A stretch of DNA of 61,001 nucleotides from Aromatoleum evansii (GTDB taxonomy: Bacteria; Pseudomonadota; Gammaproteobacteria; Burkholderiales; Rhodocyclaceae), in contig NZ_WTVK01000035.1 of assembly GCF_012910805.1 (NCBI RefSeq), forward strand, positions 1 to 61,001. Direction: 5' to 3'. The notes under the pieces were generated by a model. It was not told where the DNA came from, did not search any database, and saw nothing but the letters and a program-made list of their open reading frames with translations. Both the position numbers and the translations under genes were made by a program. Below are positions 22,935-34,119 of the stretch, one piece after another (within the stretch, counting starts at the first letter, position 1; each line of letters starts with the position of its first letter).

Positions 22935-23531
22935 TCAGCTCGCACGTTGCAGCTCCGCAATCTTGGGCATCAGCACGTCGCGCAGCGACTCCGGCGTGAT
23001 CGGTCCGATGTGCTTGTAACGGATCACACCCTGCTGGTCGATCAGGAAGGTTTCCGGAACACCGTAGACCCCATAGTCGATGCCGATGCGTCCATCAAGA
23101 TCGACGGCCGACACCATGTACGGATCGCCGCCATGTTCGACGAGCCACTGGCGGGCGCGCTGGCGCGCCGTGGCCAGCTCGGTCGCGGGGTCCAGGCCCT
23201 TCACATCGAGCGCGCCGTCGCCGCGCACTTCCTTGTAGTTGAGGCCGATGATGGGCACCGGGCTGTTGCGGGCAAAATCGACCAGAACCGGATGCTCGTA
23301 GCGGCACGAAATGCACCACGAGGCCCAGACGTTGAGGAGCCACACGCGCCCCTTCAGGTCCTCCGGCGCAATGGTCTTGTCCTCGGCCTGCAGCTGCGGC
23401 ACACGGAAGGCCGGCGCCGGCTTGCCGATCAGGGGCGAAGGGACCTCGCGCGGATTGAGTTTCAGGCCGTAGCCGAGAAAACCGGCCAGCAGCAGGAAGA
23501 TGAACAGGGGTACTAGGAACTTCGCTTTCAT
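22935..23531 (-). CDS. ccmG: Thiol:disulfide interchange protein CcmG/DsbE
   Basis: A 198-residue membrane-anchored thioredoxin-like protein: anchor at about 6-24, active site WASWCISC, cis-proline 'GVPETFLID'. It keeps apocytochrome or CcmH cysteines reduced. It lies in the normal place between ccmF and ccmH. A second thioredoxin of this kind (WATWCAPC) is in the ccmC2 operon at 9878. Confidence 0.95.
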   Translation of the reverse strand: MKAKFLVPLFIFLLLAGFLGYGLKLNPREVPSPLIGKPAPAFRVPQLQAEDKTIAPEDLKGRVWLLNVWASWCISCRYEHPVLVDFARNSPVPIIGLNYKEVRGDGALDVKGLDPATELATARQRARQWLVEHGGDPYMVSAVDLDGRIGIDYGVYGVPETFLIDQQGVIRYKHIGPITPESLRDVLMPKIAELQRAS

Positions 23532-23539
23532 GGAACCTC

Positions 23540-25513
23540 TCAGGCAACCTGGCGCGCCGCCCCGGCAGGGGCTTCGCGTTCGGCCAGACGGCGGTAGCGG
23601 CGGTCGGCAGCGGCGAAGATGCCGCCCAAGGCCATCAGGGTGCAGCCCAACCAGATCCAGCTGATGAACGGACGGTAGAACAGGCCCACGACCCAGGCGC
23701 CGTCCTCGAGCTGGTCGCCGAGGTTCACGTACACGTCGCGCAGCGGTCCGATGTCGATCGAGGCCTCGGTCATCGGCATGCCCTGCGCTTCGTAGAAACG
23801 CTTCTCGGGCGTGAGCGTCGCGAACGTGACACCGCCGCGGCTGACCTCGATCGTCGCGCGGGCCGCGGCGTAGTTCGGGCCGGGCGCATTGGCCACGCCG
23901 CGGAAAGTAAAGGTGTAGCCCGCCAGCTGCGCCGTGTCACCGGCCAGCATCTTGACCTGGATCTGGCTGTTCAGGCTGCCGACCATGGCGACGCCGATGA
24001 TGAAGACGCCGATCCCCAGGTGCGCGAACCACATGCCCCACCACGCGGCGGGGATGCTGCGCAGGCGCGCCCCGGTGCCGGCACCGGCGCGATCCGCGAG
24101 GCGCTGCCAGAGGATCTGCACGCTACCGATCAGGACCCACGCCGCGAGCGACAGGCCCAGGACGGTGCGCCACGTGACATGGCCGATCGCAAAGGCGATA
24201 CCGATGCCCAGGACGATGCTCGCGACCAGGCCCGGTCCGACCCTGCGCAGGATGCTGTGGCCGTCGTCGCCTTTCCAGCGCACGAAGGGGCCGATCATCA
24301 TCAGCACGATCACCGGGGTCATCAGCGGCACGAACACGGTTTCGAAGTACGGAGGTCCGACCGAGATCTTGCCGAGGTTCAGCGCATCGACGAACAGGGG
24401 ATAGAGCGTGCCGAGCAGCACGGAGCCGCAGGCGACCGACAGCAGGACGTTGTTGCCGAGCAGCGAGGCTTCGCGCGAGACGAGGCTGAAGCTGCCGCCC
24501 CCGGCCAGGGTGGGCGCACGCCAGGCGAACAGGGCCAGCGAGATGCCGATCACCAGCACCAGAAGCACCAGCACGAACAATCCGCGCGCGGGGTCGGTGG
24601 CAAACGCATGCACCGAGGTGAGCACGCCCGAGCGGACGAGGAAGGTGCCCATCAGCGACAAGGAGAACGCGCCGATGGCGAGGAGGACGGTCCAGCTGCG
24701 GAAGGCGCCGCGCTTCTCGGTGACCGCCAACGAGTGCATCAGGGCAGTGCCGAGCAGCCACGGCATGAACGAGGCGTTCTCGACCGGATCCCAGAACCAC
24801 CAGCCGCCCCAGCCGAGCTCGTAGTAGGCCCAGCCCGAGCCGATGGCGATGCCGGCGGTGAGGAAGACCCACGCAACCGTGGTCCACGGACGCGACCAGC
24901 GCGCCCAGGCGGCATCCATGCGGCCGGACAGCAGCGCAGCGATCGCGAACGCAAAGGCGACCGAGAAGCCGACGTAGCCCATGTAGAGCAGCGGCGGATG
25001 GATGATCATGCCCGGATCCTGCAGCAGCGGATTGAGGTCGCGGCCTTCGGGTGCGCCGGGCAGGATGCGGTCGAACGGATTGGACGTGATCAGCAGGAAC
25101 AGCAGGAATCCGGTGCTGACGAGGCCCAGCACGCCGAGCACGCGCGCCATGAAGATCTCGGGCAGGTTGCGGCTGAACACGGTCACGGCAACCGTCCACA
25201 GCGCGAGCGACATCGCCCACAGCAACAGCGAGCCTTCGTGGTTGCCCCACACGCCTGTGATCTTGTAGATGACCGGGGTCAGCGAATGCGAGTTGCTGGC
25301 GGCGAGTTGCAGCGAGAAGTCGCTGTTGATGAAGGACCAGGTGAGACAGCCGAAGGAGAACGCGATGAACAGGAACTGGCCCTGCGCTGCGGTGCGTCCG
25401 ACGGACATCAGCGCGAGGCGGTTGCGGCTCGCGCCGACGAGCGGCACGACGCCCTGCACGACCGCGAGGATCAGCGCGAGGATGAGGGAAAAGTGGCCTA
25501 GTTCGGGAATCAT
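23540..25513 (-). CDS. ccmF: Cytochrome c heme lyase subunit CcmF
   Basis: A 657-residue protein with about 15 membrane segments. The tryptophan-rich loop [15 protein letters not shown] and conserved histidines (e.g. 'VWGNHEGS', '[11 protein letters not shown]') mark CcmF, which takes heme from CcmE and ligates it to the CxxCH of apocytochromes together with CcmH and CcmI. Its start overlaps the ccmE stop by four bases. Length is typical. Confidence 0.96.
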   Translation of the reverse strand: MIPELGHFSLILALILAVVQGVVPLVGASRNRLALMSVGRTAAQGQFLFIAFSFGCLTWSFINSDFSLQLAASNSHSLTPVIYKITGVWGNHEGSLLLWAMSLALWTVAVTVFSRNLPEIFMARVLGVLGLVSTGFLLFLLITSNPFDRILPGAPEGRDLNPLLQDPGMIIHPPLLYMGYVGFSVAFAFAIAALLSGRMDAAWARWSRPWTTVAWVFLTAGIAIGSGWAYYELGWGGWWFWDPVENASFMPWLLGTALMHSLAVTEKRGAFRSWTVLLAIGAFSLSLMGTFLVRSGVLTSVHAFATDPARGLFVLVLLVLVIGISLALFAWRAPTLAGGGSFSLVSREASLLGNNVLLSVACGSVLLGTLYPLFVDALNLGKISVGPPYFETVFVPLMTPVIVLMMIGPFVRWKGDDGHSILRRVGPGLVASIVLGIGIAFAIGHVTWRTVLGLSLAAWVLIGSVQILWQRLADRAGAGTGARLRSIPAAWWGMWFAHLGIGVFIIGVAMVGSLNSQIQVKMLAGDTAQLAGYTFTFRGVANAPGPNYAAARATIEVSRGGVTFATLTPEKRFYEAQGMPMTEASIDIGPLRDVYVNLGDQLEDGAWVVGLFYRPFISWIWLGCTLMALGGIFAAADRRYRRLAEREAPAGAARQVA

Positions 25514-25956
25514 TGCTTCACCGTCTTGGCGGCCTTCTGCGCCTGGTCGACCGCGTGCTGGGCTTCGGGCGGCATGTAGTTTTCGTCATGCTTGGCGAGC
25601 ACTTCCGAGGCGGTGAACTGGCCATCCGGGCTCATCTTGCCCTGCACGACCGCCCCCTTGCCCTCGCTGAAGAGATCGGGCAGCGAACCCTTGTAGGTGA
25701 CGGGGATGGCCTTCGCGGTGTCGGTGATCGCGAATTGCACGGTCACGCCGTCGGCGGCGCGCTTGATCGAGCCGGGTTCGACCAGACCGCCGATGCGGAA
25801 GGTGCGACCGGTCGGCGCCTTTCCTTCGGCCACCTCGGTGGGGGTGTGGAAGAACACGAGGTTCTCCTGGAACGCGGTGAGCACGAGAGCCACCGCTCCG
25901 ATAAGCAGTGCGACGGCGCCGCCGAGCAGCATGAGCCGTTTGCTACGGGGTTTCAT
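25510..25956 (-). CDS. ccmE: Heme chaperone CcmE
   Basis: A 148-residue periplasmic heme carrier with an N-terminal anchor (about 9-28), an OB-fold and the heme-linking histidine in '[12 protein letters not shown]'. It receives heme from CcmABCD and hands it to CcmF. Its start overlaps the ccmD stop by four bases. Confidence 0.96.
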   Translation of the reverse strand: MKPRSKRLMLLGGAVALLIGAVALVLTAFQENLVFFHTPTEVAEGKAPTGRTFRIGGLVEPGSIKRAADGVTVQFAITDTAKAIPVTYKGSLPDLFSEGKGAVVQGKMSPDGQFTASEVLAKHDENYMPPEAQHAVDQAQKAAKTVKQ

Positions 25957-26165
25957 TCAACGATCTCCTCAAAAGCACGGCGCCCGCCCGCGCCGGCCGC
26001 ACTGGCCCGACGCAGGCGCAACAGGCGCCGTACGGTATCCCTACGACGATGCACGACGAGGATCAGTTCCCCGACCACGAGCAACAGCGTCACGCCGTAA
26101 CTGCCCCACACGAAGGGAGCGAATCCGCCCATGTCCCAGAAGGCGCTCCAGGATTCCCACTGCAT
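25953..26165 (-). CDS. ccmD: Heme exporter small subunit CcmD
   Basis: A 70-residue single-span protein starting [10 protein letters not shown]; the ATG overlaps the ccmC stop (ATGA). CcmD is needed for release of heme-loaded CcmE. The N-terminal ten residues are almost the same as those of the second CcmD at 9688. Confidence 0.92.
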   Translation of the reverse strand: MQWESWSAFWDMGGFAPFVWGSYGVTLLLVVGELILVVHRRRDTVRRLLRLRRASAAGAGGRRAFEEIVE

Positions 26166-26941
26166 CAGATCTTGCCCTCCAGCGCATTCAGTTCCGCAGC
26201 AACCCAATCGGTATGGCGCTCGCGTTCGAGGATCAGCGAGCGCACGCGCCACAGCGTGACCGCGATGGTGTAGGCCCACGCGGCGAGCGCCATGACCAGC
26301 ATCCCGGTCAGCATGGTCGTCGCCATCGAAGGAGCCTTGTTGAGACTGACGGAAGCCCCCTGGTGCAGGGTGTTCCACCACTTCACCGAGAAATAGATGA
26401 TGGGCACGTTGACCGCGCCGACGAGCGCGATGATCGCCCCGGCCTTGTCGGCGCGACGCGGGTCTTCGATCGCCCGGGTCAGTGCCATGAATCCCAAATA
26501 CAGGAATAGGAGCAGCAATTGGGAAGTCAGGCGCGCGTCCCACACCCAGTAGGCACCCCAGGTCGGCTTGCCCCACAGCGCACCGGTCCACAGCGCGACG
26601 AAGCAGAACATGGCGCCGGTCGGCGCGAGCGCCTGCGACATGATGAAGGACAGGCGCGTGTTCATGACCAGCCCGACAAAGGACCAGAAGGCCATGACGA
26701 GATAGACGAACATCGACATCCATGCCGCGGCGACGTGGATGTAGATCACGCGGTAGACCTCGCCCTGCACGGCATCGGTCGGCGCGACGAAGAACCCCAG
26801 CCACATGCCGGCTGCGGCGAGGACCGCGGCGATGCCTGCGAACCAGGGGGCGAGCTTGCCGGCCAGCGGGTAGAACATCTGGGGAGCAGCAAAACGGAAG
26901 ATGCTCTTGCTGCGTTCGGGCTTTTGCATATCTTTCATCAT
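26165..26941 (-). CDS. ccmC: Heme-handling protein CcmC
   Basis: A 258-residue six-span protein with the loop WGAYWVWDARLT and heme-ligand histidines in 'IYIHVAAAW' and 'WWNTLHQGAS'. It places heme on CcmE. This is the canonical copy; the one at 8918 has Glu in place of the loop Asp. Confidence 0.95.
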   Translation of the reverse strand: MMKDMQKPERSKSIFRFAAPQMFYPLAGKLAPWFAGIAAVLAAAGMWLGFFVAPTDAVQGEVYRVIYIHVAAAWMSMFVYLVMAFWSFVGLVMNTRLSFIMSQALAPTGAMFCFVALWTGALWGKPTWGAYWVWDARLTSQLLLLFLYLGFMALTRAIEDPRRADKAGAIIALVGAVNVPIIYFSVKWWNTLHQGASVSLNKAPSMATTMLTGMLVMALAAWAYTIAVTLWRVRSLILERERHTDWVAAELNALEGKI

Positions 26942-27615
26942 TCAACCGCAATTCGGAGGGCTGCCGCACAGGCCAGCGGAGCAAGGGCCAGGGTAGCCAA
27001 CAGGCCGCCACCTAGAAGCAAAAGATGTGCCTGCGCACCGACCCCGGATAAGTAGGCATCGACCGCCCCGGCGCCGAAGATCAGCACCGGCACGAAGAGC
27101 GGCAACACCAGCAGCGCGAGCAACATGCCGCCGCCACGTAGCCCGAGGGTCAGCGCGGCGCCGACCGCTCCGAGCAGCGCGAGGATCGGGGTTCCGAGCG
27201 CCAGGGACAGGACCAGCACCCCCAGCGCCCCCTGCTCCACGTCGAAGAGCAGCGCCAGGCCAGGCGCGACGACGACCAGCGGCAGGCCGGTGGCGATCCA
27301 GTGGGCGCTGATCTTGGCGACGACCCACAGGACGGTCGGCTCGGGCGTGAGCAGAAGCTGTTCGAGCGTGCCGTCGGCGTGATCCTGCGCGAACAGGCGG
27401 TGCAGGGACAGCAGGGTGGACAGCAGGGCCGCCACCCACAGCACGCCCGGCGCGATGGCTCGCAGCTGGTTGGGCTCGGCGCCGACCCCGAAGGGAAACA
27501 GGCACACGACGACGACGAAGAACGCGAGCGTGACGAGGACGTCGGCCCGGCCGCGCCATGCAAGCAGGAGATCGCGGCCGAGGACCGCGGCGAAAGGACC
27601 CAGGGCGCGACTCAA
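26938..27615 (-). CDS. ccmB: Heme ABC exporter permease CcmB (TTG start)
   Basis: A 225-residue six-span permease. The best start is TTG at 27615, which overlaps the ccmA stop (TTGA) and gives the family-length protein starting (M)SRALGPFAAVLGRDLLLAWR. Conserved 'DHADGTLEQLLLTPEP' near residue 70 is a CcmB hallmark. With CcmA it forms the ATPase that releases holo-CcmE. Confidence 0.92.
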   Translation of the reverse strand: MSRALGPFAAVLGRDLLLAWRGRADVLVTLAFFVVVVCLFPFGVGAEPNQLRAIAPGVLWVAALLSTLLSLHRLFAQDHADGTLEQLLLTPEPTVLWVVAKISAHWIATGLPLVVVAPGLALLFDVEQGALGVLVLSLALGTPILALLGAVGAALTLGLRGGGMLLALLVLPLFVPVLIFGAGAVDAYLSGVGAQAHLLLLGGGLLATLALAPLACAAALRIAVE

Positions 27616-28238
27616 CAGGCTACCTCGGCAAGATCGAGCACCGTCGGGGCCTTGGCGAAGGGGGCATCCTGGTGGGTGGTGAGCACCACCATGCCGCCGG
27701 CGGCGCAATGTTCGGAGAGTGTGGAAGTGAGGTCGGCCACCGCAGCGACGTCGAGCGCCGTGAAGGGCTCGTCGAGAATCCACAGCTTGCGGTCGGCCTC
27801 GAGGAACAGGCGGGCCAGACCGACGCGCCGGCGCTGCCCCTGCGAGAGGACGCGCGCGGGCAGGTCGAGCTGCTGGGCGAGGCCGATGCGCACGAGGGCA
27901 TCGATGCAGGCATCCTCATCGACCTTGTCGCCGCCGGAGGAACAGGCGAAGCGCAGGTTTTCGAGCGGCGAGAGCAGGTCGTTGAGCGCGGGAGCGTGCC
28001 CGAGGTACAGCAGGGAACGATGGTAGCTTTCGCGGTCGCGATTGATGGGGACGTCGTTCCAGAGGATTTCGCCGCTTTCGGGCATCGCCAGGCCGCACAG
28101 GATGCGCAGCAGGCTGGTCTTGCCGTATCCGTTGGGGCCGGCGACGCGCAGCAGGTCCCCCGGTGCGACCCGCAGGGAAAGGCCACGGAACAGCGGGCGG
28201 TCACCCTTCACGCAGGCGAGATCGTTGGCATAAAGCAT
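27612..28238 (-). CDS. ccmA: Heme exporter ATPase CcmA
   Basis: A 208-residue ABC ATPase: Walker A GPNGYGKTSLLR, signature LSQGQRRRV, Walker B 'KLWILDEP', H-loop 'LTTHQ'. First gene of the ccm operon. I use ATG at 28238 since family members start MLxAxDLAC; a GTG six codons upstream (28256) is an alternative. The 114-base gap to napC holds the nap terminator. Confidence 0.94.
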   Translation of the reverse strand: MLYANDLACVKGDRPLFRGLSLRVAPGDLLRVAGPNGYGKTSLLRILCGLAMPESGEILWNDVPINRDRESYHRSLLYLGHAPALNDLLSPLENLRFACSSGGDKVDEDACIDALVRIGLAQQLDLPARVLSQGQRRRVGLARLFLEADRKLWILDEPFTALDVAAVADLTSTLSEHCAAGGMVVLTTHQDAPFAKAPTVLDLAEVAC

Positions 28239-28289
28239 GGGCGTGGATTTAACCACAGACGGGACCGATTCGGGAGCCCCGGAAATGGG

Positions 28290-28328
28290 AAAAACCGCGA
28301 TTTCACCAATGGATAGATGAAATCGCGG
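28290..28328 (-). terminator. Rho-independent terminator of the nap operon
   Basis: On the minus strand CCGCGATTTCA (28328-28318) pairs perfectly with TGAAATCGCGG (28305-28295) around a 12-base loop, followed by TTTTT. It lies 25 bases after the napC stop and separates nap from ccm. Confidence 0.93.
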
Positions 28329-28352
28329 CGGGACCGGCAGACCGCGGGAAGC

Positions 28353-28991
28353 TTACTCCTGCTTGGGCGCAACCGGCGGATGGAAGACCTCCGGCGCGAC
28401 GCTTTCGCGCGCGGCACCGATGTCCTGCTCGATCGGCGGCAGGGAGTGGGCGATGCCCTTGTGGCAGTCGATGCAGGTCTTGCCTTCGGCCAAGCCGGCC
28501 TGGTGCGCCTTGTTCGAGCGGCGACCCTGCACGGAGTAGTCGAAGTACTCGTAGTTGTGGCAGTTGCGGCACTCCTGCGAGTTGTTCTTCTTCATGCGGC
28601 GCCATTCGTTCTGGGCGAGCTGGACGCGCTTGGCGTTGAACTTCTCGGGGGTGTCGATCGAGCCGAGCAGGTGGTGGAAGACTTCGTTGGACGCCTGGAT
28701 CTTGCGGATGATCTTGGGAATCCATTCCTTGGGCACGTGGCAGTCCGGGCAGGTGGCGCGCACGCCGGTGCGGTTTTGGTAGTGAATGGTGTTGCGGTAC
28801 TCCTTGAAGACGTTTTCCTTCATCTCGTGGCAGCCGATGCAGAAGGCTTCGCGGTTGGTGAGTTCGAGCACCGTGTTGAAGCCGCCCCAGAAGATGATGC
28901 CGGCGACGAAGGCAATGCCGACGACGCCGAAGGCGAGGCGACGCAGGCGCTGCCACAGGCTGCCCTTCGCGTTGTTGTTGTCCTGGGTCAT
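28353..28991 (-). CDS. napC: Tetraheme membrane quinol dehydrogenase NapC
   Basis: A 212-residue protein with an N-terminal membrane anchor (about residues 16-36) and four heme motifs CIGCH, CPDCH, CRNCH and CIDCH. It passes electrons from quinol to NapB/NapA. NapC/NirT family, typical length. Last gene of napFDAGHBC. Confidence 0.96.
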   Translation of the reverse strand: MTQDNNNAKGSLWQRLRRLAFGVVGIAFVAGIIFWGGFNTVLELTNREAFCIGCHEMKENVFKEYRNTIHYQNRTGVRATCPDCHVPKEWIPKIIRKIQASNEVFHHLLGSIDTPEKFNAKRVQLAQNEWRRMKKNNSQECRNCHNYEYFDYSVQGRRSNKAHQAGLAEGKTCIDCHKGIAHSLPPIEQDIGAARESVAPEVFHPPVAPKQE

Positions 28992-29021
28992 GTTGGTTCC
29001 CTGTCCTTTATGCGTCGAGGA

Positions 29022-29474
29022 TCAGCGCAGGCCCTCGGCGCGTTTGAAGTTGTTGTCGACCAGCGTCTTGGCGTCGGTCTGGGGAATGTGGCACTGCAGG
29101 CAGAAGTAGCGACGCGGCGAGATGTTCGACAGTTCGCCGCCGTCGCGGTCCTTGAAGTGGGTGAGGCTGACCTTGGTCGCGTTGAACTCCTGGTAGCGGC
29201 TCCAGGCGTGGCAGTCCATGCACTTGTTGAAATTCTTGGTGACTTCGTAGCCCTCGACCTTGTGCGGGATCAAGGGCGGCTGCTGCACGTAGTCGCGCGC
29301 GATGGCCGGCCCGTCGGGCCGGATGTGCGCGGCCGGCGTGACCGGCTCGGCCGCGTCGACGGGTGCGCCGCGCAGACTCTGCACCTGCTGGGCGAAGGCG
29401 GCCTGTCCGCCGAGAAAACCGAAACTCACGGCGGCAACGAGCGCCAGCGTCAGGTTACGGGTCTGTTTTTTCAT
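29022..29474 (-). CDS. napB: Diheme cytochrome subunit NapB of periplasmic nitrate reductase
   Basis: A 150-residue exported protein with signal peptide (cleaved after AFA, residue 28) and two heme motifs CMDCH and CLQCH. Small electron-transfer subunit of NapAB. Start overlaps the napH stop (ATGA). Confidence 0.96.
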   Translation of the reverse strand: MKKQTRNLTLALVAAVSFGFLGGQAAFAQQVQSLRGAPVDAAEPVTPAAHIRPDGPAIARDYVQQPPLIPHKVEGYEVTKNFNKCMDCHAWSRYQEFNATKVSLTHFKDRDGGELSNISPRRYFCLQCHIPQTDAKTLVDNNFKRAEGLR

Positions 29475-30349
29475 GACTCGCTCCTATCAAATCGGGTCGT
29501 GATTCGAAAAACGTTCTTGCCGCATACATCGACGCAGCGGCCACAGTTGGTGCAGTTGCGGTCGAGGATGACGGGATGGTCCTGGCCGGCCGCCTTGAGG
29601 GCGGGGCGGATGACCTGGGGTTCGGGACACACGGCGAAGCAGTCCATGCAGTCGTCGCAGGCGCTGCGCCGGGCGGCGCTGACGCGGACCAGCGCGGTGC
29701 TGCCGAGCAGGCTGTAGAAGGCGCCCATCGGGCAGAGGTGGCCGCACCAGCCGCGCGTGGCGATGAGCAGGTCGTAGAGGAAGACGCCGCCGACGATGCC
29801 CCACGCGAGGCCGAAGCCGAATATGAGGCCGCGATGCAGCATCGACACCGGATTGACCCATTCCCACGCGAGACTGCCGGTAAAGAACGCAGCCACCAGC
29901 ATGAAGCCGAGCAGCCAATAGCGGGTGTCGCCGGAGGGGATCTTGCCGCCCTTGAGGCCGAGGCGCCGGCGCAGCCAGGCGGCAGCGTCGGTGACGAGGT
30001 TCATCGGGCACACCCAGGAGCAGAACACGCGGCCGCCGGCGAGGAGGTAGAAGGCGACGACGATGCCGGCGCCGATCAGTGCCTCCTTGTACGGGAGCGT
30101 TCCGGCCGCGAGCGACTGCGCGAGCAGGAAGGGATCGGTGAGCGGCAGCACCTCGAGCGTGAGGCTGGACGAGAGGTTGCCCTTGACGATCCACACCCCG
30201 AACCACGGGCCGGCGAGGAACAGCGCGAGGATGCCGAGCTGCGACAGGCGGCGCAGGACGAGCCACTTGTGTGCGCCCAGCCAGCCCTTGCCGGCGATGG
30301 CTTCGGCGCCGATGCGCGGACGTGCGGCCTTGGTCGTGGTGGCGCTCAT
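29471..30349 (-). CDS. napH: Membrane ferredoxin-type protein NapH
   Basis: A 292-residue polytopic protein (four membrane segments) with '[12 protein letters not shown]' and '[11 protein letters not shown]' loops and two C-terminal [4Fe-4S] motifs ('[12 protein letters not shown]' and '[12 protein letters not shown]'). Forms a quinol dehydrogenase with NapG. The start at 30349 overlaps the napG stop (ATGA). Confidence 0.95.
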   Translation of the reverse strand: MSATTTKAARPRIGAEAIAGKGWLGAHKWLVLRRLSQLGILALFLAGPWFGVWIVKGNLSSSLTLEVLPLTDPFLLAQSLAAGTLPYKEALIGAGIVVAFYLLAGGRVFCSWVCPMNLVTDAAAWLRRRLGLKGGKIPSGDTRYWLLGFMLVAAFFTGSLAWEWVNPVSMLHRGLIFGFGLAWGIVGGVFLYDLLIATRGWCGHLCPMGAFYSLLGSTALVRVSAARRSACDDCMDCFAVCPEPQVIRPALKAAGQDHPVILDRNCTNCGRCVDVCGKNVFRITTRFDRSES

Positions 30350-31215
30350 GGCTTCCACCCCGAGTCGAGACCGCTGTCCGGCCGGGCTGGCGTGGCAGGT
30401 GCAGGAGCCGGCCCCTGCCCCGGCAGCACGCGCGTGTCGCCGTAGGACTTGCCTTCGAGGCCGCGCACGGGCAGTTCGATCTGCTCGCCGATCAGGGACT
30501 GGCCTGCGGCTTCCTTCTCTTCCCAACCCTTGCGGTAGTGCTCGGCCTTCGAACCCTGAGCGAGCCTGACCGGCAGCACCTTGATCGCCGCTTCGCCCGG
30601 CAGCACGCAGGATTTCTCGCACTTGCCGCAGCCGGTGCAGTAGTCGGAATGCACGGTGGGCAGCAGCATCGCGTGGCGGTCGGAGCGCGGATTGTGCTGG
30701 CGTTCCAGGGTGATCGCCTTGTCGATGACCGGGCACACGCGATAGCAGACGTCGCAGCGCAGACCGAGGAAGTTGAGGCAGGTCTCGTGGTCGATCAGCA
30801 CCGCGAGACCCATGCGCGCCTTGCCGATGTCGGTGAGGCTGCGGTCGAGCGCTCCGGTCGGGCATGCGACGACACAGGGAATGTCCTCGCACATCTCGCA
30901 CGGGACCTGCCGTGCGGCGAAGTACGGGGTACCGGTCGCGACGCCGTCGCCCAGTTCGGCAAGCCTCAGCGTGTCATACGGACAGTCGCGCACGCACAGG
31001 CCGCAGCGCACGCAGGCGGCGAGGAAGTCACCTTCCGCCAGGGCGCCGGGCGGACGCAGGGCGACCGCGGGCAGGGCGCTCGCCTGCTTCGCGTACAGGC
31101 CGACGCCGAGCGACAGCAGGCAGGCGCCGCCCGCCACCCCCGCCACTTCCCGGAGGAAGCGGCGGCGGGGCGAGGTGCCTCCCTGGCCGACCGGCTTGTC
31201 CTGCATGTCACCCAT
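30346..31215 (-). CDS. napG: Periplasmic ferredoxin-type protein NapG
   Basis: A 289-residue protein with a Tat signal (SPRRRFLRE) and four [4Fe-4S] cysteine clusters ('[12 protein letters not shown]', '[14 protein letters not shown]', 'CDVCYRVCP', '[11 protein letters not shown]'). Works with NapH to feed electrons to NapC or NapB. Slightly long Pro/Ala tail of about 25 residues. Confidence 0.95.
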   Translation of the reverse strand: MGDMQDKPVGQGGTSPRRRFLREVAGVAGGACLLSLGVGLYAKQASALPAVALRPPGALAEGDFLAACVRCGLCVRDCPYDTLRLAELGDGVATGTPYFAARQVPCEMCEDIPCVVACPTGALDRSLTDIGKARMGLAVLIDHETCLNFLGLRCDVCYRVCPVIDKAITLERQHNPRSDRHAMLLPTVHSDYCTGCGKCEKSCVLPGEAAIKVLPVRLAQGSKAEHYRKGWEEKEAAGQSLIGEQIELPVRGLEGKSYGDTRVLPGQGPAPAPATPARPDSGLDSGWKP

Positions 31216-31241
31216 GATCCGCGCTCCGCTGCCCTATTCCG

Positions 31242-33794
31242 TCAGACCTTGAGCACCTTGACGGCGCACTTCTTGAAGTCCGTTTCCTTCGAGATCGGGC
31301 AGGTGGCGTCGAGCGTGAGCTTGTTCACCAGGCGCCCTTCGTCGAAGAAGGGGATGAAGATGAGACCGACCGGCGGCTTGTTGCGACCGCGGGTTTCCAG
31401 GCGCGCGGTGATCTCGCCGCGGCGCGACACGACCTTGACCATCATGCCGCGCTGCAGGCCGCGCTTGGTGGCGTCGTCCGGGTGCATGAAGATCTGCGCC
31501 TCGGGCACCGAGCGGTGCAGCTCGGGCACGCGGCGGGTCATCGTGCCGGTGTGCCAGTGCTCGAGCACGCGGCCGGTGCACAGCCACATGTCGAATTCCT
31601 TGTCCGGCATCTCGGGCGGATCCTGGTAGGGCAGCGCGAAGATCACTGCCTTGCCGTCCTTGTGGCCGTAGAACTTCACACCCTCGCCGGTCTTGACGTA
31701 GGGGTCGTAGCCTTCGCGGAAACGCCACAGGGTTTCCTTGCCCTCGACGACCGGCCAGCGCAGACCGCGCGCCTTGTGGTACATGGCGAAGTCGGCGAGG
31801 TCATGGCCGTGGCCGCGACCGAACTGGGCGTATTCCTCGAACAGGCCCTTCTGCAGATAGAAGCCGAGTTCCTTGGACTCGTCGTTCATGTAGCCGGGGA
31901 TCGCATGCGCGTTGGCCTTCTCGACGTCGGCGAGGGGGAACTTGTTGACCGAGCCGTTCTTGTACAGCACGTCGAACAGGGTCTTGCCCTTGTACTCGGG
32001 CTTCTTCGCGATGAGCTCGGCGGGCCACACGTCCTCGACCTTGAAACGCTTGGAGAACTCGAGGAGTTGCCACAGGTCGGACTTCGCCTGCCCCGGCGCG
32101 GACACCTGCTGCCGCCAGAACTGCGTGCGGCGCTCGGCGTTGCCGAAGGCGCCTTCCTTCTCCGCCCACATCGCGGCGGGCAGGATCAGGTCGGCGGACA
32201 GCGCGGAGACGGTCGGATAGCAGTCGGAGACGACGACGAAGGCTTCCGGGTTGCGCCAACCGGGGTAGATCTCGCCGTTGACGTTCGGGCCGGCCTGCAT
32301 GTTGTTGGTGGTGCTGGTCCAGTAGCACTTGATCTTGCCGTCCTTGAGCGCGCGGCTCTGGGCAACGGCGTGGTAGCCGATCTTCTCGGGAATCGTCCCT
32401 TCGGGCAGCTGCCAGATCTTCTCGGTGATCGCGCGATGCATCGGGTTGGTGACGACCATGTCGGCCGGCAGGCGGTGCGCGAAGGTGCCGACCTCGCGCG
32501 CGGTGCCGCAGGCGGAGGGCTGGCCGGTGAGCGAGAACGGGCTGTTGCCGGGCTCGGAGATCTTGCCCGTCAGCAGGTGCACGTTGTAGATCATGTTGTT
32601 CACCCACGTGCCGCGGGTGTGCTGGTTGAAGCCCATGGTCCAGAACGAGACAACCTTCTTGTTCGGATCGGCGTAGAGCTTGGCCATGCGCTCGAGGCGA
32701 TCGACGGGGACGCCCGAGAGCTTCGACACTTTCTCGGCGGTGTACTCGGACACGAACTTGGCGAATTCCTCGAAGCTGATGTCGGTCGCCGCGCCGGTGT
32801 TGCCCTTGGGCTTGCCGTCGGCGCCGGGATAGCCGTTGTTGGTGGCGTTGGCTTCGAGGGCGTGGTTCGGACGCAGGCCGAATCCGATGTCGGTCTCGCC
32901 CTTCTTGAAGTTGACCCGCGTCTTGATGAACTCGGTGTTAACTTTCTTGTTCTGGATGATGTAGTTGCAGATGTAGTTGAGGATCGCCAGATCGGTGTTG
33001 GGCACGAAGATCATGCCGTTGTCGGCGAGCTCGAAGGAGCGGTGCTCGAAGGTCGACAGCACGTGCACTTCGCTGCCTTCCTTGGACAGGCGGCGGTCGG
33101 TGATGCGCGACCACAGGATGGGGTGCATTTCCGCCATGTTCGAGCCCCACAGCACGAAACCGTCGGCGTTCTCGATGTCGTCGTAGCAGCCCATCGGCTC
33201 GTCGATGCCGAAGGTGCGCATGAAGCCCGCGACCGCGGAGGCCATGCAGTGGCGCGCGTTGGGGTCGAGGTTGTTGCTGCGCAGCCCGGCCTTGTGCAGC
33301 TTGGCCGCGGCATAGCCTTCCCAGATGGTCCACTGGCCGGAGCCGAACATCGCGACGGAATCGTTTCCGTGCTGCTTGATCGCGGCCTTCCATTTCTCGG
33401 CCATGATGTCGAAGGCCTGGTCCCACGTGACTGGCGCGAACTCGCCGTTCTTGTCGTACTTGCCGTTCTTCATGCGCAGCAGGGGCTTGGTGAGCCGGTC
33501 GTTGCCGTACATGATCTTCGACAGGAAGTACCCCTTGATGCAGTTCAGGCCGCGGTTCACGGGCGAGTCGGGGTCGCCCTGGGTGGCGACGACGCGGCCG
33601 TTCTGCACGCCGACGAGCACCGAGCAGCCGGTGCCGCAGAAGCGGCAGGCGGCCTTGTCCCAGCGCACCTTCGTGGAGGCGTTGCCGGCGGGCTGGGCCT
33701 GCGCCTGGGCCACCACCGGGATGCCGATGCCGGCGGTCGCCGCGGCGGCCGCGATGGCATTGGTCTTGATGAATTCGCGTCTATCCATGGTCAT
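31242..33794 (-). CDS. napA: Periplasmic nitrate reductase catalytic subunit NapA
   Basis: An 850-residue molybdoenzyme reducing nitrate to nitrite. Tat signal DRREFIKT; N-terminal [4Fe-4S] cysteines in '[10 protein letters not shown]' and 'NCIKGY'; Mo-ligand cysteine in '[11 protein letters not shown]'. The ATG at 33794 has a strong AAGGAGG ribosome-binding site six bases upstream, and lies one base after the napD stop. Length is typical. A second ATG two codons later is possible. Confidence 0.97.
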   Translation of the reverse strand: MTMDRREFIKTNAIAAAAATAGIGIPVVAQAQAQPAGNASTKVRWDKAACRFCGTGCSVLVGVQNGRVVATQGDPDSPVNRGLNCIKGYFLSKIMYGNDRLTKPLLRMKNGKYDKNGEFAPVTWDQAFDIMAEKWKAAIKQHGNDSVAMFGSGQWTIWEGYAAAKLHKAGLRSNNLDPNARHCMASAVAGFMRTFGIDEPMGCYDDIENADGFVLWGSNMAEMHPILWSRITDRRLSKEGSEVHVLSTFEHRSFELADNGMIFVPNTDLAILNYICNYIIQNKKVNTEFIKTRVNFKKGETDIGFGLRPNHALEANATNNGYPGADGKPKGNTGAATDISFEEFAKFVSEYTAEKVSKLSGVPVDRLERMAKLYADPNKKVVSFWTMGFNQHTRGTWVNNMIYNVHLLTGKISEPGNSPFSLTGQPSACGTAREVGTFAHRLPADMVVTNPMHRAITEKIWQLPEGTIPEKIGYHAVAQSRALKDGKIKCYWTSTTNNMQAGPNVNGEIYPGWRNPEAFVVVSDCYPTVSALSADLILPAAMWAEKEGAFGNAERRTQFWRQQVSAPGQAKSDLWQLLEFSKRFKVEDVWPAELIAKKPEYKGKTLFDVLYKNGSVNKFPLADVEKANAHAIPGYMNDESKELGFYLQKGLFEEYAQFGRGHGHDLADFAMYHKARGLRWPVVEGKETLWRFREGYDPYVKTGEGVKFYGHKDGKAVIFALPYQDPPEMPDKEFDMWLCTGRVLEHWHTGTMTRRVPELHRSVPEAQIFMHPDDATKRGLQRGMMVKVVSRRGEITARLETRGRNKPPVGLIFIPFFDEGRLVNKLTLDATCPISKETDFKKCAVKVLKV

Positions 33795-33795
33795 T

Positions 33796-34119
33796 TCAAG
33801 CCTCCTTGTCCTGAGCGCTGCCGATTCGGTCCGCCGCGAGCGGCAGGCCCGGTATCGGTTCCGGGTGTTCCAATTCGTTGTCCAAACCTTCATCCGTATA
33901 TTCGTAGGCCAGCGTCACGCCGAGCGCGTGCGGAGCCAGGTTGACCGCCAGCAGCGAATCGGTCATCGCGTAGCCCTCGCCGTCCTCGACGGTGACGATG
34001 ACGCGTCCGAGCTCGGCGCTTGCGCCGTGCAGCTCGACGCCCGGAATCTTCTGCAGCGCATCCTTGAGCACCTCGATGTGCTCGGGAGCGACCCGAACGA
34101 CGAGACTTGCGATCTTCAT
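33796..34119 (-). CDS. napD: NapA maturation chaperone NapD
   Basis: A 107-residue cytoplasmic protein of the NapD family ('[19 protein letters not shown]', '[19 protein letters not shown]') which binds the Tat signal of NapA until the cofactor is inserted. Start overlaps the napF stop by four bases; it ends just before napA. Confidence 0.93.
   Translation of the reverse strand: MKIASLVVRVAPEHIEVLKDALQKIPGVELHGASAELGRVIVTVEDGEGYAMTDSLLAVNLAPHALGVTLAYEYTDEGLDNELEHPEPIPGLPLAADRIGSAQDKEA

Noticed and set aside
23934-25501. Long plus-strand frame opposite ccmF, rich in Arg, Gln and His
   Set aside because: Composition typical of an antisense shadow; ccmF itself is complete and conserved.
25501-25515. 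Half-palindrome CGGGAAT near the ccmF start
   Set aside because: It is the coding sequence for the first codons of CcmF and has no partner arm at the right distance.
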